A model generated the notes under the pieces. That model saw nothing but the letters and a program-made list of their open reading frames with translations. It did no database searches and was not told where the DNA came from. A stretch of 64,000 nucleotides of DNA from Bicyclus anynana (Eukaryota; Arthropoda; Insecta; Lepidoptera; Nymphalidae), in contig NC_069099.1 of the NCBI RefSeq assembly GCF_947172395.1, positions 15,195,740 through 15,259,739 of the forward strand, given 5' to 3'. Positions 55,894-63,300 of this stretch are shown in pieces. The stretch's first letter is position 1. Every line of letters begins with the position of its first letter. The position numbers and the translations under genes were made by a program.

Positions 55894-56168
55894 TGAGCCG
55901 TGATAGCCCAGGATATGACCTCTGCCTTTAATTCCGGAGGGTGTGGGGCATGTAACCTCCAACTTTTCAGTTTTGTGCATTTTAAGAAACTAAATATCAC
56001 GTGTCTCAAACGGTGAAGGAAAACATCGTGAGGAAACCTGCATACCAGAGAATTTTCTTAATTCTTATTTTAGTGTGAAGTCTTCCAATCCGCATTGGGC
56101 CAGCGTGGTGGACTATTGGCCTACTCGAGCTTAGCAATGAGCCGAATATGGGTTGATAACGATTTTTT
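55894..56168 (+). mobile_element. SINE-A, B-box deleted
   Basis: GAGCCGTGATAGCCCAGGAT, then GTGTGGGGCATGTAACC without the GGTTCGAATCC. Body and tail are well preserved (TGAGCCGAATATGGGTTGAT). It lies inside the dpr20-like intron. Confidence 0.85.
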
Positions 56169-56284
56169 TTCAGAAAGAAAGAAGAAGAAGGCCGGGTAAG
56201 GTCGTTGTTAATTAATTAACAAGGCGACGCTTAACTGTGGTTAAAATAAGGTTTTAATCATCATCAATCGTCCACTTTTTCCTT

Positions 56285-56440
56285 ATAACCCATATTTGGT
56301 CTGCTGTGCTCAAGTCTCCTCTCAGAATGAGAGAGGTAAGGCCAAATAATCCACCACGCTAGCCCAGTGCGGAATCAAAAGGAAACCTGCAGACCTGATT
56401 TTTTTCTTAATTCTCTGCGTGTGTGAAGTCTGCCAATCGA
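56285..56440. mobile_element. SINE-A chimera: minus piece joined to plus piece
   Basis: 56285-56373 reads in reverse (CCCATATTTGGTCTGCTGTG to CCACGCTAGCCCAGTGCGGA). From about 56374 the sequence continues in the forward direction (AGGAAACCTGCAGACCTGAT to GTGTGTGAAGTCTGCCAATC). Confidence 0.65.
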
Positions 56441-56444
56441 CATA

Positions 56445-56665
56445 TTGCAGTCAGCAAAATATATGATCATACTACGTTTGCACATAATATGTCTTCTTTC
56501 AAATACTCCAATCATTCTTTGGCCTTCCTCTCCTCTAGTGTCCACTTACACTGTTACCATTCTTGTGGTATGTCTTTCAACCCTTTGCATCACATGTCCA
56601 GCCCAAACTTACTTTTTACTCATATAACTTTTCTGTCACTGTCGCTACTTCCCCTTATAATTTAC
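56445..56665 (-). repeat. Interspersed repeat K, copy 2
   Basis: Shares TTGGCCTTCCTCTCCTCT and the AACTCCAATCATTCTTTGGC context with 8957-9175. The two overlapping plus-strand frames here are shadows of this repeat. Confidence 0.45.
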
Positions 56666-56839
56666 TAAATTTTTTTTATGCTCCCTAGTCACACCATACA
56701 TCTATCTCAATCATATTTCATTCGTGTGATTTTTTTTTAATCGGTACATTTTACGGCCCAATATTTTAATCTATACACGATATAACTTCATTTTTATGGA
56801 AACTTCATAATTATGACAAAAAATAAAGCTCAGTAGTAG

Positions 56840-56925
56840 ATACATAGCCTGACCCAGAAGTCGAACCCAATACCTTGCTATCCGAAACCACATAGGCTAA
56901 CCACTGAACCAAAGAGGCAATTTGA
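56840..56925 (-). mobile_element. SINE-G-like tRNA-derived fragment
   Basis: CAGAAGTCGAACCCAATACC, then CTATCCGAAACCACATAGGC and AACCACTGAACCAAAGAGGC, form a reversed tRNA-like structure. It is too diverged to be a functional tRNA gene. Confidence 0.5.
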
Positions 56926-56929
56926 ATAT

Positions 56930-57438
56930 AAGTAGTTCCAAATGCAGCGACTTTATTAGTCACAAATTTTAAGTCACACTTGTTCACAATGTGAATTTTA
57001 TTCTCATACTAATAAGCCCAATTACTCGCTTGCATGTAAATTAACATAACGTGCATGCATAAAGTAGCTTTTGCGAGTAAGTTGCGAAAATATGCATTTA
57101 AAACCTTTAAAGAAAACTCCGAGCTCCAGAGCTAATCCGGTTTGAAAGGGTAAAGTCTTTTCATGCGGCCTTGCGATGAATGAACCGGCGATGGCTTATT
57201 CGCGTTCAGGTTTAAAAATAAGGCGCTATAAAATATTATAGCGAAACGTAGAATGCAAGGGTTGTAAAAATTATGAGGTATACCTCCCAGCCGGAAAGGC
57301 CGAAAGGCGAAGGAAAGTTTGTGGAATAATAATATTTTCCTTATAAATAACCTGTAGGTGCAATATGATAATGGGTATTGAAACTTGGTCTTATCGATTT
57401 TTTTTTAACCCGTAACATAATATTATTCGTAAATATTT
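56930..57438. other. Unassigned intron sequence
   Basis: No feature recognised. Confidence 0.4.
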
Positions 57439-57441
57439 ATT

Positions 57442-57730
57442 CCAGCGGGCGATAGGCCGAGCTACGCTTGGGGTTTTTCTGCGTGATCGAATCAGATATG
57501 AGGAGATCCGCAGAAGAACCAAAGTCACTGAAATAGCTCAGCGAGTCGCGAAGCTGAAGTGGCAATGGGCAGCCCACATAGTTCGAAGAGCCGATGGACA
57601 ACCCCCCACTAGGTGGACCGAAAATATCAAGCGGGTTGCAGGGAGCCGCTGGAGACTGTTTTGTTTGGAAGTCCATGCAAGAGGCCTATGTACAGCAGTG
57701 GACGTCCATCGGCTGGTAATGATGATGATA
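57442..57730 (+). pseudogene. RTE-type LINE C-terminus, best-preserved frame
   Basis: A single open frame encodes QRAIGRATLGVFLRDRIRYE, then EIRRRTKVTEIAQRVAKLKW and QWAAHIVRRADG. A deletion then removes the usual GPKVLEWRPRTGKRSVGR part, and PPTRWTENIKRVAGSRW follows. A second deletion shifts the frame into VHARGLCTAVDVHRL, and the DNA ends GACGTCCATCGGCTGGTAAT plus TGA repeats. It is the tail of the RTE polyprotein after the reverse transcriptase. It sits in antisense orientation in the dpr20-like intron and cannot move by itself. Confidence 0.75.
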
Positions 57731-57849
57731 TTTATTCCAACTCAGCTGGGCAAGTTTCGGGAAACTTCGCGATATATTTTCCTCAGTGTCTGAAGACGAA
57801 AAACCTAATAGCCTCATAAGAAAACACAAAGTCAGGCAGCGGAAAATCG

Positions 57850-57915
57850 GAAAATCAGAAATGAAGAGATCCGCAGAAGAACCAAAGTCACCGACATAGC
57901 TCAACGAGTTGCGAT
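57850..57915 (+). mobile_element. RTE scrap
   Basis: AATGAAGAGATCCGCAGAAG, CAAAGTCACCGACATAGCTC repeats the EIRRRTKVTDIAQRV block of the copy just upstream. Confidence 0.7.
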
Positions 57916-58014
57916 TCTCTCTCCTTCTGATTCATCGATCAATGACCATAGATTTTTCAAGTTTTCAAAGCGGCGTTTGTTAAAAGAGAATCGATATGTA
58001 TCATGGCTAGAACT

Positions 58015-58235
58015 TTTTTTTTATTCTCTACAAGTTAGCCCTTGACTACAATCTCACCTGATGGTAAGTGATGATGCAATCTAAGATAGAAGCGGGCTAA
58101 CTTGTTAGGCGTAGGATGAAATCCACACTCCTTTCGGTTTCTACACGACATCGAAAACCTCAAACAGCCGGGGATCGAACCCAGGACCTCCGTCTTGTAG
58201 TCTTGTAAATCCACCGCGTCACGAAGGCCGTCAAG
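58015..58235 (-). mobile_element. SINE-B, ~100 bp internal deletion
   Basis: T-run, CACCTGATGGTAAGTGATGA, TTTCTACACGACATCG, then a jump to AAAACCTCAAACAGCCGGGG and CGAACCCAGGACCTCCGTCT. The head has a GTCTTGTA duplication. Confidence 0.85.
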
Positions 58236-58239
58236 ACTC

Positions 58240-58635
58240 CTGGTCTTTTTACGTTTCAATTTCGTATGAAAATAATTTGAGTTTCTTGTGAGATCTGTAA
58301 GAGGATCATACATCAACGTCGGAACACGTAGAACCAAAAATACAACCTAAACATATTTACACTTTCTGAAAGTATTAACTGTCAATTAGAATTTACTTGA
58401 TGACAGATTCATATTGCTAAAAGGTATCTTATTTACATTAAATTTGTCTAATGCCCTGAATATTGTAGAAAAGAAAAATAAAGCTCAAATATACACCTTG
58501 TAACCCTATCACTGGTTCGGAAGGCAGAATTGCTTAAAATTTAGTGCCGTAGCGCATAAAGTACAGAACCGATTTCAATAAATGAGGTGTTAAAATATTT
58601 TTAATAATACAAATTGTGACATACCTGGGTTATAT
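58240..58635. other. Spacer with one repeat Q copy
   Basis: 58302-58345 has GATCATACATCAACGTCGGA and AACACGTAGAACCAAAAATA. Nothing else was recognised. Confidence 0.4.
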
Positions 58636-58639
58636 AAAA

Positions 58640-58905
58640 TTATTAAGTGATGATGCAATCTAAGATGGAACTATGAGTAGGCTATCTTGTTAGGAGTAGG
58701 ATGAAATCCACACTCCTTTCGGTTTCTACACGACATCGTATCGAAACGCTAAATCGCTTGGCGGTACGTCTTTGTCGGTAGGGTGGTAACTAGCCACGGC
58801 CAGGCCTGGACCAGTTAAGAAAACCTCAATCAGCCCAGCCTGGGATCGAACTTAGGACCTCCGTCTTGTTAATCCACCGCGCCCACCACTGCGCCACGGA
58901 GGCTG
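58640..58905 (-). mobile_element. SINE-B, tail truncated
   Basis: AAGTGATGATGCAATCTAAG, TTTCTACACGACATCGTATC, GGGATCGAACTTAGGACCTC, ACCACTGCGCCACGGAGGC. Confidence 0.85.
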
Positions 58906-59137
58906 AAACTACTCGTAATACGCCGAGCTTTGAAATATGATATGACTATGTAACACCGTGGAACCTTTTTGTACGTGCCACCTACGTATGAATGAGATTA
59001 TAAATAACGCCACAAGATAAAATCATGGGCTTATATTACGTAAAATTTTGAACGACGCGCGTGACTGTATTACCACAGGATTTAGTGCAAATTTAGATTC
59101 GAAAACCGAGTTAATAATTTCAAAATAAATTATTACT

Positions 59138-59312
59138 AGCTGACGCCGCGCGGTTTTACCCGCGTGGTTTCCGTTCTCATTGGAATACGGGGATAATATA
59201 TAGTCTATAGACTTCCTCAGAAAATGGGCTATCTAACACTGAAAGAATTTTTCAAATCGGACCAGTAGTTCCTGAGATTAGCGCGTTCAATCAAACAAAC
59301 AAACAAACGTAA
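59138..59312 (-). mobile_element. Helitron-like element, reverse
   Basis: It starts ACTAGCTGACGCCGCGCGGT and contains TTCAAATCGGACCAGTAGTT and GAGATTAGCGCGTTCAATCA. The ATAATATTAGTA end is missing. Confidence 0.7.
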
Positions 59313-59351
59313 AAGTAAAGTAAAAGTGAAGTAAAAATATAGATTTGCTTA

Positions 59352-59465
59352 ACTTTTATACTAATGTTATAAAGCTGAAGAGTTTGCTTGTTTGATTGAT
59401 TGAACGCGCTAATCTCAGCAACTACTGGTCTGATTTGAAAAATTCTTTCAGTGTTATAATATATT
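59352..59465 (+). mobile_element. Helitron-like element, forward 5' half
   Basis: ATACTAATGTTATAAAGCTG to TTGAAAAATTCTTTCAGTGT. With the preceding reverse copy it makes an inverted pair 40 bases apart. Confidence 0.65.
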
Positions 59466-60045
59466 TTATAAAAAAAAACTTTGTAGAGTGTTTGCCAAGA
59501 TAAATAAGTCTAAACTTGAAGGTTTTATCACGTTTAGTTTAGGAGTTCCTATGGCTACCTTCTAACTCCAATATCAGACTAACCCACCATAAATATTATA
59601 ACATACCTACATGTACTTACTACTGCAAAATACTAAAACTGCAAAAATTTAAAAAACTTAAAATGTTGATTGAATTCAATGGCATAGAGTATCGTTACGG
59701 AAAAAGGATACTGAAATAGCCAGAAAATTGAAAAAATCTACCGATTTTAAAAAAACCCATATTATAAACTTAACAACCCATATGAAATAAAAAATTGTTA
59801 ACCTCAAACTGAGTTATTCTGAGTTATTTGCATTACAAATTTGGAAACGCCCTCAGATTTTTTTAAATTTTCCGAGTGATTCAGTCTCTACTTTAATTAG
59901 GCAATCGATAAATTGCCGTTTTCTTACGAAATTCCACTTCAAGACGCTAAATACATGTAAATGTATGAGTCGGTGAAATATGTCTTGTATTTCACAGAGT
60001 CATAATTTATTTATAATCTCACATATTCCGCGCACGCACAGAAAG
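59466..60045. other. Unassigned intron sequence
   Basis: No feature recognised; strongly A/T-rich. Confidence 0.4.
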
Positions 60046-60099
60046 GTTCGCCGTCATGGCGTATCGCGTTTCAAAGCACCTGGTGGGTAATATGAAAAT

Positions 60100-60500
60100 G
60101 TATTGTGCCCCCGTTTTGAGGTGAATGGGGATCATCTATCAACGTTTGGGGCACAGTGAACCAGAAATACGACGTGAACAGATTAACGCGACGTGTTTAC
60201 TGTCACGTTTTTTGTTTATAATATGAACTAGCGACCGTCTGCGACTTCGTCCGTATGATTATATGCACCAAACAATTATCTATCAACAAACTATCTAATA
60301 TCTATTGTTCGAAATTATTAAATCCTTGATTTAAGGTAAATGCATCTATTAGGATTTGAGGTACAGTGAACCAGAAATAAACAAAATAATGTAGACGTCT
60401 GTTGAAAAACAGATATTCAACTCAATTAAGAAATTAATGACTTGTTTTTATGTTTTAAAATTGGAATCAATGCTTGGGGCAAAGTGAAACAAAAATAAGA
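60100..60500 (+). repeat. Repeat Q cluster (three copies)
   Basis: A motif of the form ATC-ATC-AACGTTTGGGGCACAGTGAACCAGAAATA appears at about 60135-60172, 60343-60382 (GATTTGAGGTACAGTGAACC) and 60466-60498 (GCTTGGGGCAAAGTGAAACA). It sits directly downstream of the dpr20-like exon array. A CTAGCGACCGTCTGCGACTT Helitron-like scrap lies at 60229. The function is unknown. Confidence 0.5.
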
Positions 60501-60605
60501 CTAGAACGAATACAAAGTGACACGAAACAGAAATACAAAGTGAGTGTTATTGTTTATATTATGAGCTAACGACTGTCTGTGACTCTTGTCTGCCTGGACA
60601 GTGTC

Positions 60606-60625
60606 ATCCTCCCACACTTGTGGTG
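60606..60625 (-). pseudogene. dpr20-like exon copy 5, truncated
   Basis: After the acceptor ACCTTCAG the copy reads CACCACAAGTGTGGGAGGAT and then diverges, so only APQVW is left. It is separated from copy 4 by 33 bases, the usual 29 plus a small CTTCAC duplication. The sequence beyond it (GGCAGACAAGAGTCACAGAC) resembles a Helitron-like scrap, which probably ended the array. Confidence 0.7.
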
Positions 60626-60658
60626 CTGAAGGTGAAGACACATAGTGTGAAGTGTCAC

Positions 60659-60742
60659 CTGATCTCCCCACCAGCGTCGACTCCGCCTCGTAGTACTCCT
60701 GCAGCGGCCCGTAAGCCTCGTCTACCACCCACACTTGTGATG
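60659..60742 (-). pseudogene. dpr20-like exon copy 4, frame broken
   Basis: An 84-base copy with acceptor TGTCTTCAG and donor GTGACA. It encodes SQVWVVDEAYGPLQEYYEAE and then STLVG, but 91 bases are missing relative to copy 1, including the Ig cysteine and tryptophan region. Because 91 is not a multiple of three, the donor phase no longer matches the exon at 54228. Its first bases and the preceding spacer are identical to those of copy 3, which indicates a late duplication. Confidence 0.8.
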
Positions 60743-60771
60743 CTGAAGACACATAGTGTGAAGAGTCTCAC

Positions 60772-60895
60772 CTGATCCCCCCGCGGGTGGTGTCGGCGTT
60801 GAGGGCGCGGCATACTGACGCCAGCGTTGACTCCGCCTCGTAGTACTTCTCCTGCAGCGGCCCGTCGGCCTCGTCTACCACCCACACTTGTGATG
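60772..60895 (-). pseudogene. dpr20-like exon copy 3, phase kept
   Basis: A 124-base copy with acceptor TGTCTTCAG and donor GTGAGA. It encodes SQVWVVDEADGPLQEKYYEA, ESTLASVCRALNADTTRGGI and R. A 51-base deletion removes the Ig C-strand part (the LTWLHEG-type tryptophan segment) but keeps start and end phases. The donor is nearer to the consensus than that of copy 1. If it were spliced in place of copy 1, the protein would have a shortened Ig2. I call it a pseudo-exon because the deletion removes core residues, but expression is not excluded. Confidence 0.75.
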
Positions 60896-60924
60896 CTGAA
60901 GACACATAGTGTGAAGAGTCTCAC

Positions 60925-61042
60925 CTGATCTCCCCGCGGGTGGCGTTGAGGGCGCGGCACACCAGCGCCAGCGTCGACTCCGCCTTGTAGTACTTCTCCT
61001 GCAGCGGCCTGCCGGCCTCGTCCACCACCCGCACTGGTGGTG
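60925..61042 (-). pseudogene. dpr20-like exon copy 2, phase kept
   Basis: A 118-base copy with acceptor TGTCTTCAG and donor GTGAGA. It encodes PPVRVVDEAGRPLQEKYYKA, ESTLALVCRALNATRGEI and R. It shares the 51-base deletion of copy 3 and has a further 6-base deletion, total 57, so phases are kept. The usual W after QV is changed to R. The 29-base spacer upstream (GTGATACACTTC ... TGTCTTCAG) is far below normal insect intron length. Confidence 0.75.
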
Positions 61043-61071
61043 CTGAAGACACATAGTGTGAAGTGTATCAC

Positions 61072-61246
61072 CTGATCCCCCCGCGGGTGGTGTCGGCGTT
61101 GAGGGCGCGGCCCTCGTGTAACCAGGTGAGCACGGCCGGCGTGTCGACGTGGCGTGCGCGGCATACTAACGCCAGCGTCGACTCCGCCTCGTAGTACTTC
61201 TCCTGCAGCGGCCCGCCGACCTCGTCCACCACCCATACTTGTGGCG
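61072..61246 (-). CDS. dpr20: dpr20-like exon: first part of second Ig domain
   Basis: This is the intact member of a five-copy array. It is 175 bases: it begins with two bases completing the codon opened by the upstream exon (A plus CG gives Thr) and ends with two bases (AG). The acceptor has a good pyrimidine tract (TTATTTTTATTCTTCAG). The donor GTGATA is weak. It encodes PQVWVVDEVGGPLQEKYYEA, then ESTLALVCRARHVDTPAVLT and WLHEGRALNADTTRGGI. LVC carries the Ig2 B-strand cysteine and LTWLHEG the C-strand tryptophan. The DEVG-PLQEKYYE string matches my memory of Drosophila Dpr20 more than other Dprs. Read-through into the spacer meets TGA at once, so splicing is required. The intron to 54228 is 6843 bases and contains the other copies. 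Confidence 0.85.
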
Positions 61247-61279
61247 CTGAAGAATAAAAATAAGCTAAGTGCATGGATA

Positions 61280-61380
61280 TGATGGGTGACCGGAAAGCGT
61301 AGTGTTGATTGACGCGTCACCAGGTGGACTGACTAGCATAGACATCAAGCGAGTTGCAGGGATTCTGGTTGTGTATTTTT
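61280..61380 (+). mobile_element. RTE scrap in the dpr20-like intron
   Basis: GGTGACCGGAAAGCGTAGTG, CACCAGGTGGACTGACTAGC and ACATCAAGCGAGTTGCAGGG match the RTE block found at 43615-44078. It is antisense to the gene and lies within 35 bases of the exon acceptor. Confidence 0.65.
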
Positions 61381-61504
61381 CAATTATTATCTTATTATTT
61401 TGAATACCAGTTACATAATAAATTGTCAAAAATGTATTTTTGACAATTAATTGCTATTATATCAACGACGACGGTAGCTTTTAAATTAAAAGTTGATAAC
61501 TTGC

Positions 61505-61690
61505 TAAAGCATCTTGCGCTCCGTAGTTTCACCCTCATATAAAAGGCCTACGTTTCTGCGGCGATACAGGTATAAAATATGGCCTATGTTACTCGTTGAT
61601 AATAACTATTTTTCATTAGTGAATGAATTTTTAAAATCGGTTAAATAGTTAAGGCGTGAAAACGTTACAAATAATCAAGTTTTCTTTAAG
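61505..61690 (-). mobile_element. Helitron-like fragment in the dpr20-like intron
   Basis: GCGCTCCGTAGTTTCACCCT, TATGGCCTATGTTACTCGTT and AAATCGGTTAAATAGTTAAG resemble a decayed Helitron-like copy. Both ends are missing. Confidence 0.45.
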
Positions 61691-61798
61691 GATTGTTGTT
61701 TGAAATATAATTTCAAAATTCTAGAAATGTAGATTTAGATTGGATCGTCTCTTTGGATATATTTCTGGGTTTTGGTTAAGAAGCAAACTGCTACTTAC

Positions 61799-62018
61799 TG
61801 TTCACATGTAGATAAGTTCTGCTAACTCTAGGCGGATGTGTTGATATCTGGCACTCGTATACTCCCTCGTCATCAGGCTTCACCTCCCTGATGAGCAGCT
61901 TCCAGTTGCCCGGGTACCGCTTCGCGACGGACACTCTGTTGTCGGCAGCGTACGTCACCGCGCCCACGGTTAATAGTTCTGGGATGTCCACTCTACCTCT
62001 GCGACGTACCCAGGATAC
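61799..62018 (-). CDS. dpr20: dpr20-like exon: C-terminal two thirds of first Ig domain
   Basis: A 220-base exon on the minus strand with acceptor ATTTATAG at a codon boundary and donor ACA-GTAAGT, leaving one base (A) of a Thr codon. It encodes VSWVRRRGRVDIPELLTVGA, VTYAADNRVSVAKRYPGNWK, LLIREVKPDDEGVYECQIST and HPPRVSRTYLHVN. VSW-R is the C-strand tryptophan of Dpr Ig1, and DDEGVYECQIS is the F-strand D-G-Y-C motif. The ISTHPPRV and LHVN strings match Dpr20 as I recall it and differ from the CQVNTEP of most Dprs. The 552-base intron that follows holds TE scraps. The preceding exon with the B-strand cysteine and signal peptide was not recognised up to 64000. Confidence 0.9.
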
Positions 62019-62265
62019 CTATAAATACTCATTTTTATCAAATTTTAGCAGACTCAGAAGTGGATTACAAATAAAAGAAAACCAATGCCGATCAAAGGTT
62101 ATGATTCACAATATTTGTTAGGACAACTTATTTAACAAGTACAAACAAACTGTTACCAAAATAAGACTTTAGAATGGCAGAGAATGACCTTGAGTGGAGT
62201 CACGCACTTGTGAACGTTGTATGTAGGGTTAAAGGCGTCTTTGACAGTTAACTAACACTCCCTTT
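62019..62265. other. Intron sequence upstream of the Ig1 exon
   Basis: No feature recognised beyond the acceptor region of the Ig1 exon. Confidence 0.4.
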
Positions 62266-62269
62266 TTCC

Positions 62270-62520
62270 ACTTAAGTCTTTCCCCCCTTCTATCCCAAGT
62301 AACCCATGTGATGTGGATGGCCCGAACGTCACGAGAATACTGAAGCTGACCGTACGACGAGCGTCTTATATCTCTAATCGTACCCGCCAACCGATCGTTA
62401 CCTCTCTATAACTCCCTGCTCTTTACGGAAACAAGTTGCGCCACCTAGCATCGGCACAAGCCAGCATGAGATCGAGCGACGAATATACATCTCAGACTAC
62501 TATTTCCTACACAAAATACT
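62270..62520 (-). repeat. Interspersed repeat M, copy 2
   Basis: The reverse complement of 32240-32490: CTCTTTACGGAAACAAGTTG, CGCCACCTAGCATCGGCACA and ATCTCAGACTACTATTTCCT. The reverse strand contains CTAGGTGGCGC, which includes the AGGTGGCGC core of Drosophila CTCF sites. Confidence 0.6.
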
Positions 62521-62534
62521 CATTATCATATTTT

Positions 62535-62700
62535 TTACACTAGGTGGATCGAGGACATCAAGAGAGAAAAAATGTATGGAATCCATGCTACAGGTTAATT
62601 ATGATCGATGATGATGATAATATTTTTCCCACTAATAATATTTATCATTTTCATCATCATTCCTCAGTTTACGAGGGTTTCCAACGTCTGAGTACACGAA
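62535..62700 (+). mobile_element. RTE scrap
   Basis: CACTAGGTGGATCGAGGACATC followed by AGAGAG, then after a gap GATCGATGATGATGATAATA. These are the TRWIEDIK block and the TGA-type tail of the RTE with most of the sequence between them lost. Confidence 0.55.
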
Positions 62701-62704
62701 ACGT

Positions 62705-63030
62705 TTGTAGGATTGGTCGTGTGAACGCTGGACATCTGTCGCAATCAATTTTCTCCGAATCCACTGGTACGATTTACAAATGTAAATTCTTGTGACGCAG
62801 AGGAATATGTGTGTTACTTTTGAGGGGCAAGATGTTTAAAAAAGTTTTAAAAAAATAAAAATTTAAAAGATTTAAGTGCTCGTATATTTTTGTAATTGTT
62901 TTCAAGGAAAATACAGATTTTTTTAATTGTTTAGCAATGGCTTTGGATCATGTGACCCCTGTGTTTGAGTTCTAGTAGAAGGTTCGTACTTTAAAATTAG
63001 TTAATATAAAATAGTGACGAAAGTATTAAC
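62705..63030. other. AT-rich spacer
   Basis: No feature recognised. Confidence 0.4.
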
Positions 63031-63178
63031 CTACCATTTGTTAAATTGATAATCTCGTTTAAAATCTCTTGAAAATATCGTACATCTGGGGGTTGTGCAA
63101 TGATAATACTTTGCATTAGTCTCTCGTCCCCGGGGATTACCCTGGAGTGCATCCCATTAGTGAACTGAGGAGTTTAAT
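63031..63178 (-). other. Short coding-like frame, unrecognised
   Basis: On the minus strand a frame from TAA at about 63177 downward encodes TPQFTNGMHSRVIPGDERLM, then QSIIIAQPPDVRYFQEILNE and IINLTNG. A possible acceptor (AACTCCTCAG) precedes TTCACTAATG, and a possible donor (GTAGGT) follows LTNG. The composition looks protein-like (no low complexity), but I do not recognise the family. It does not resemble the missing Dpr20 Ig1 exon. It may be transposon-derived. Confidence 0.3.
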
Positions 63179-63224
63179 CCGGATATAACCTTGTGTACCT
63201 GCCTGCTGCCACTTTATATAGTAC

Positions 63225-63300
63225 TTTTTAACCGACTCACAGTAAAGAAGGTTCTGCATTCGATTGATATTCGTATGTGTTTGTATTTCTGCAATTTTCT
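63225..63300 (+). repeat. Repeat E2 unit
   Basis: TTTAACCGACTCACAGTAAA and GAAGGTTCTGCATTCGATTG resemble the AACCGACTT-GGAGGTTCT units at 27980 and 33590. Confidence 0.4.

Noticed and set aside
60655..61320. 221-codon open frame with repeated GGGRGRRAAAGE blocks on the minus strand
   Set aside because: It is the wrong-frame reading of the tandem dpr20-like exon array. The true frame gives Ig-domain sequence; the long frame exists because the repeated unit has no stop in that frame.
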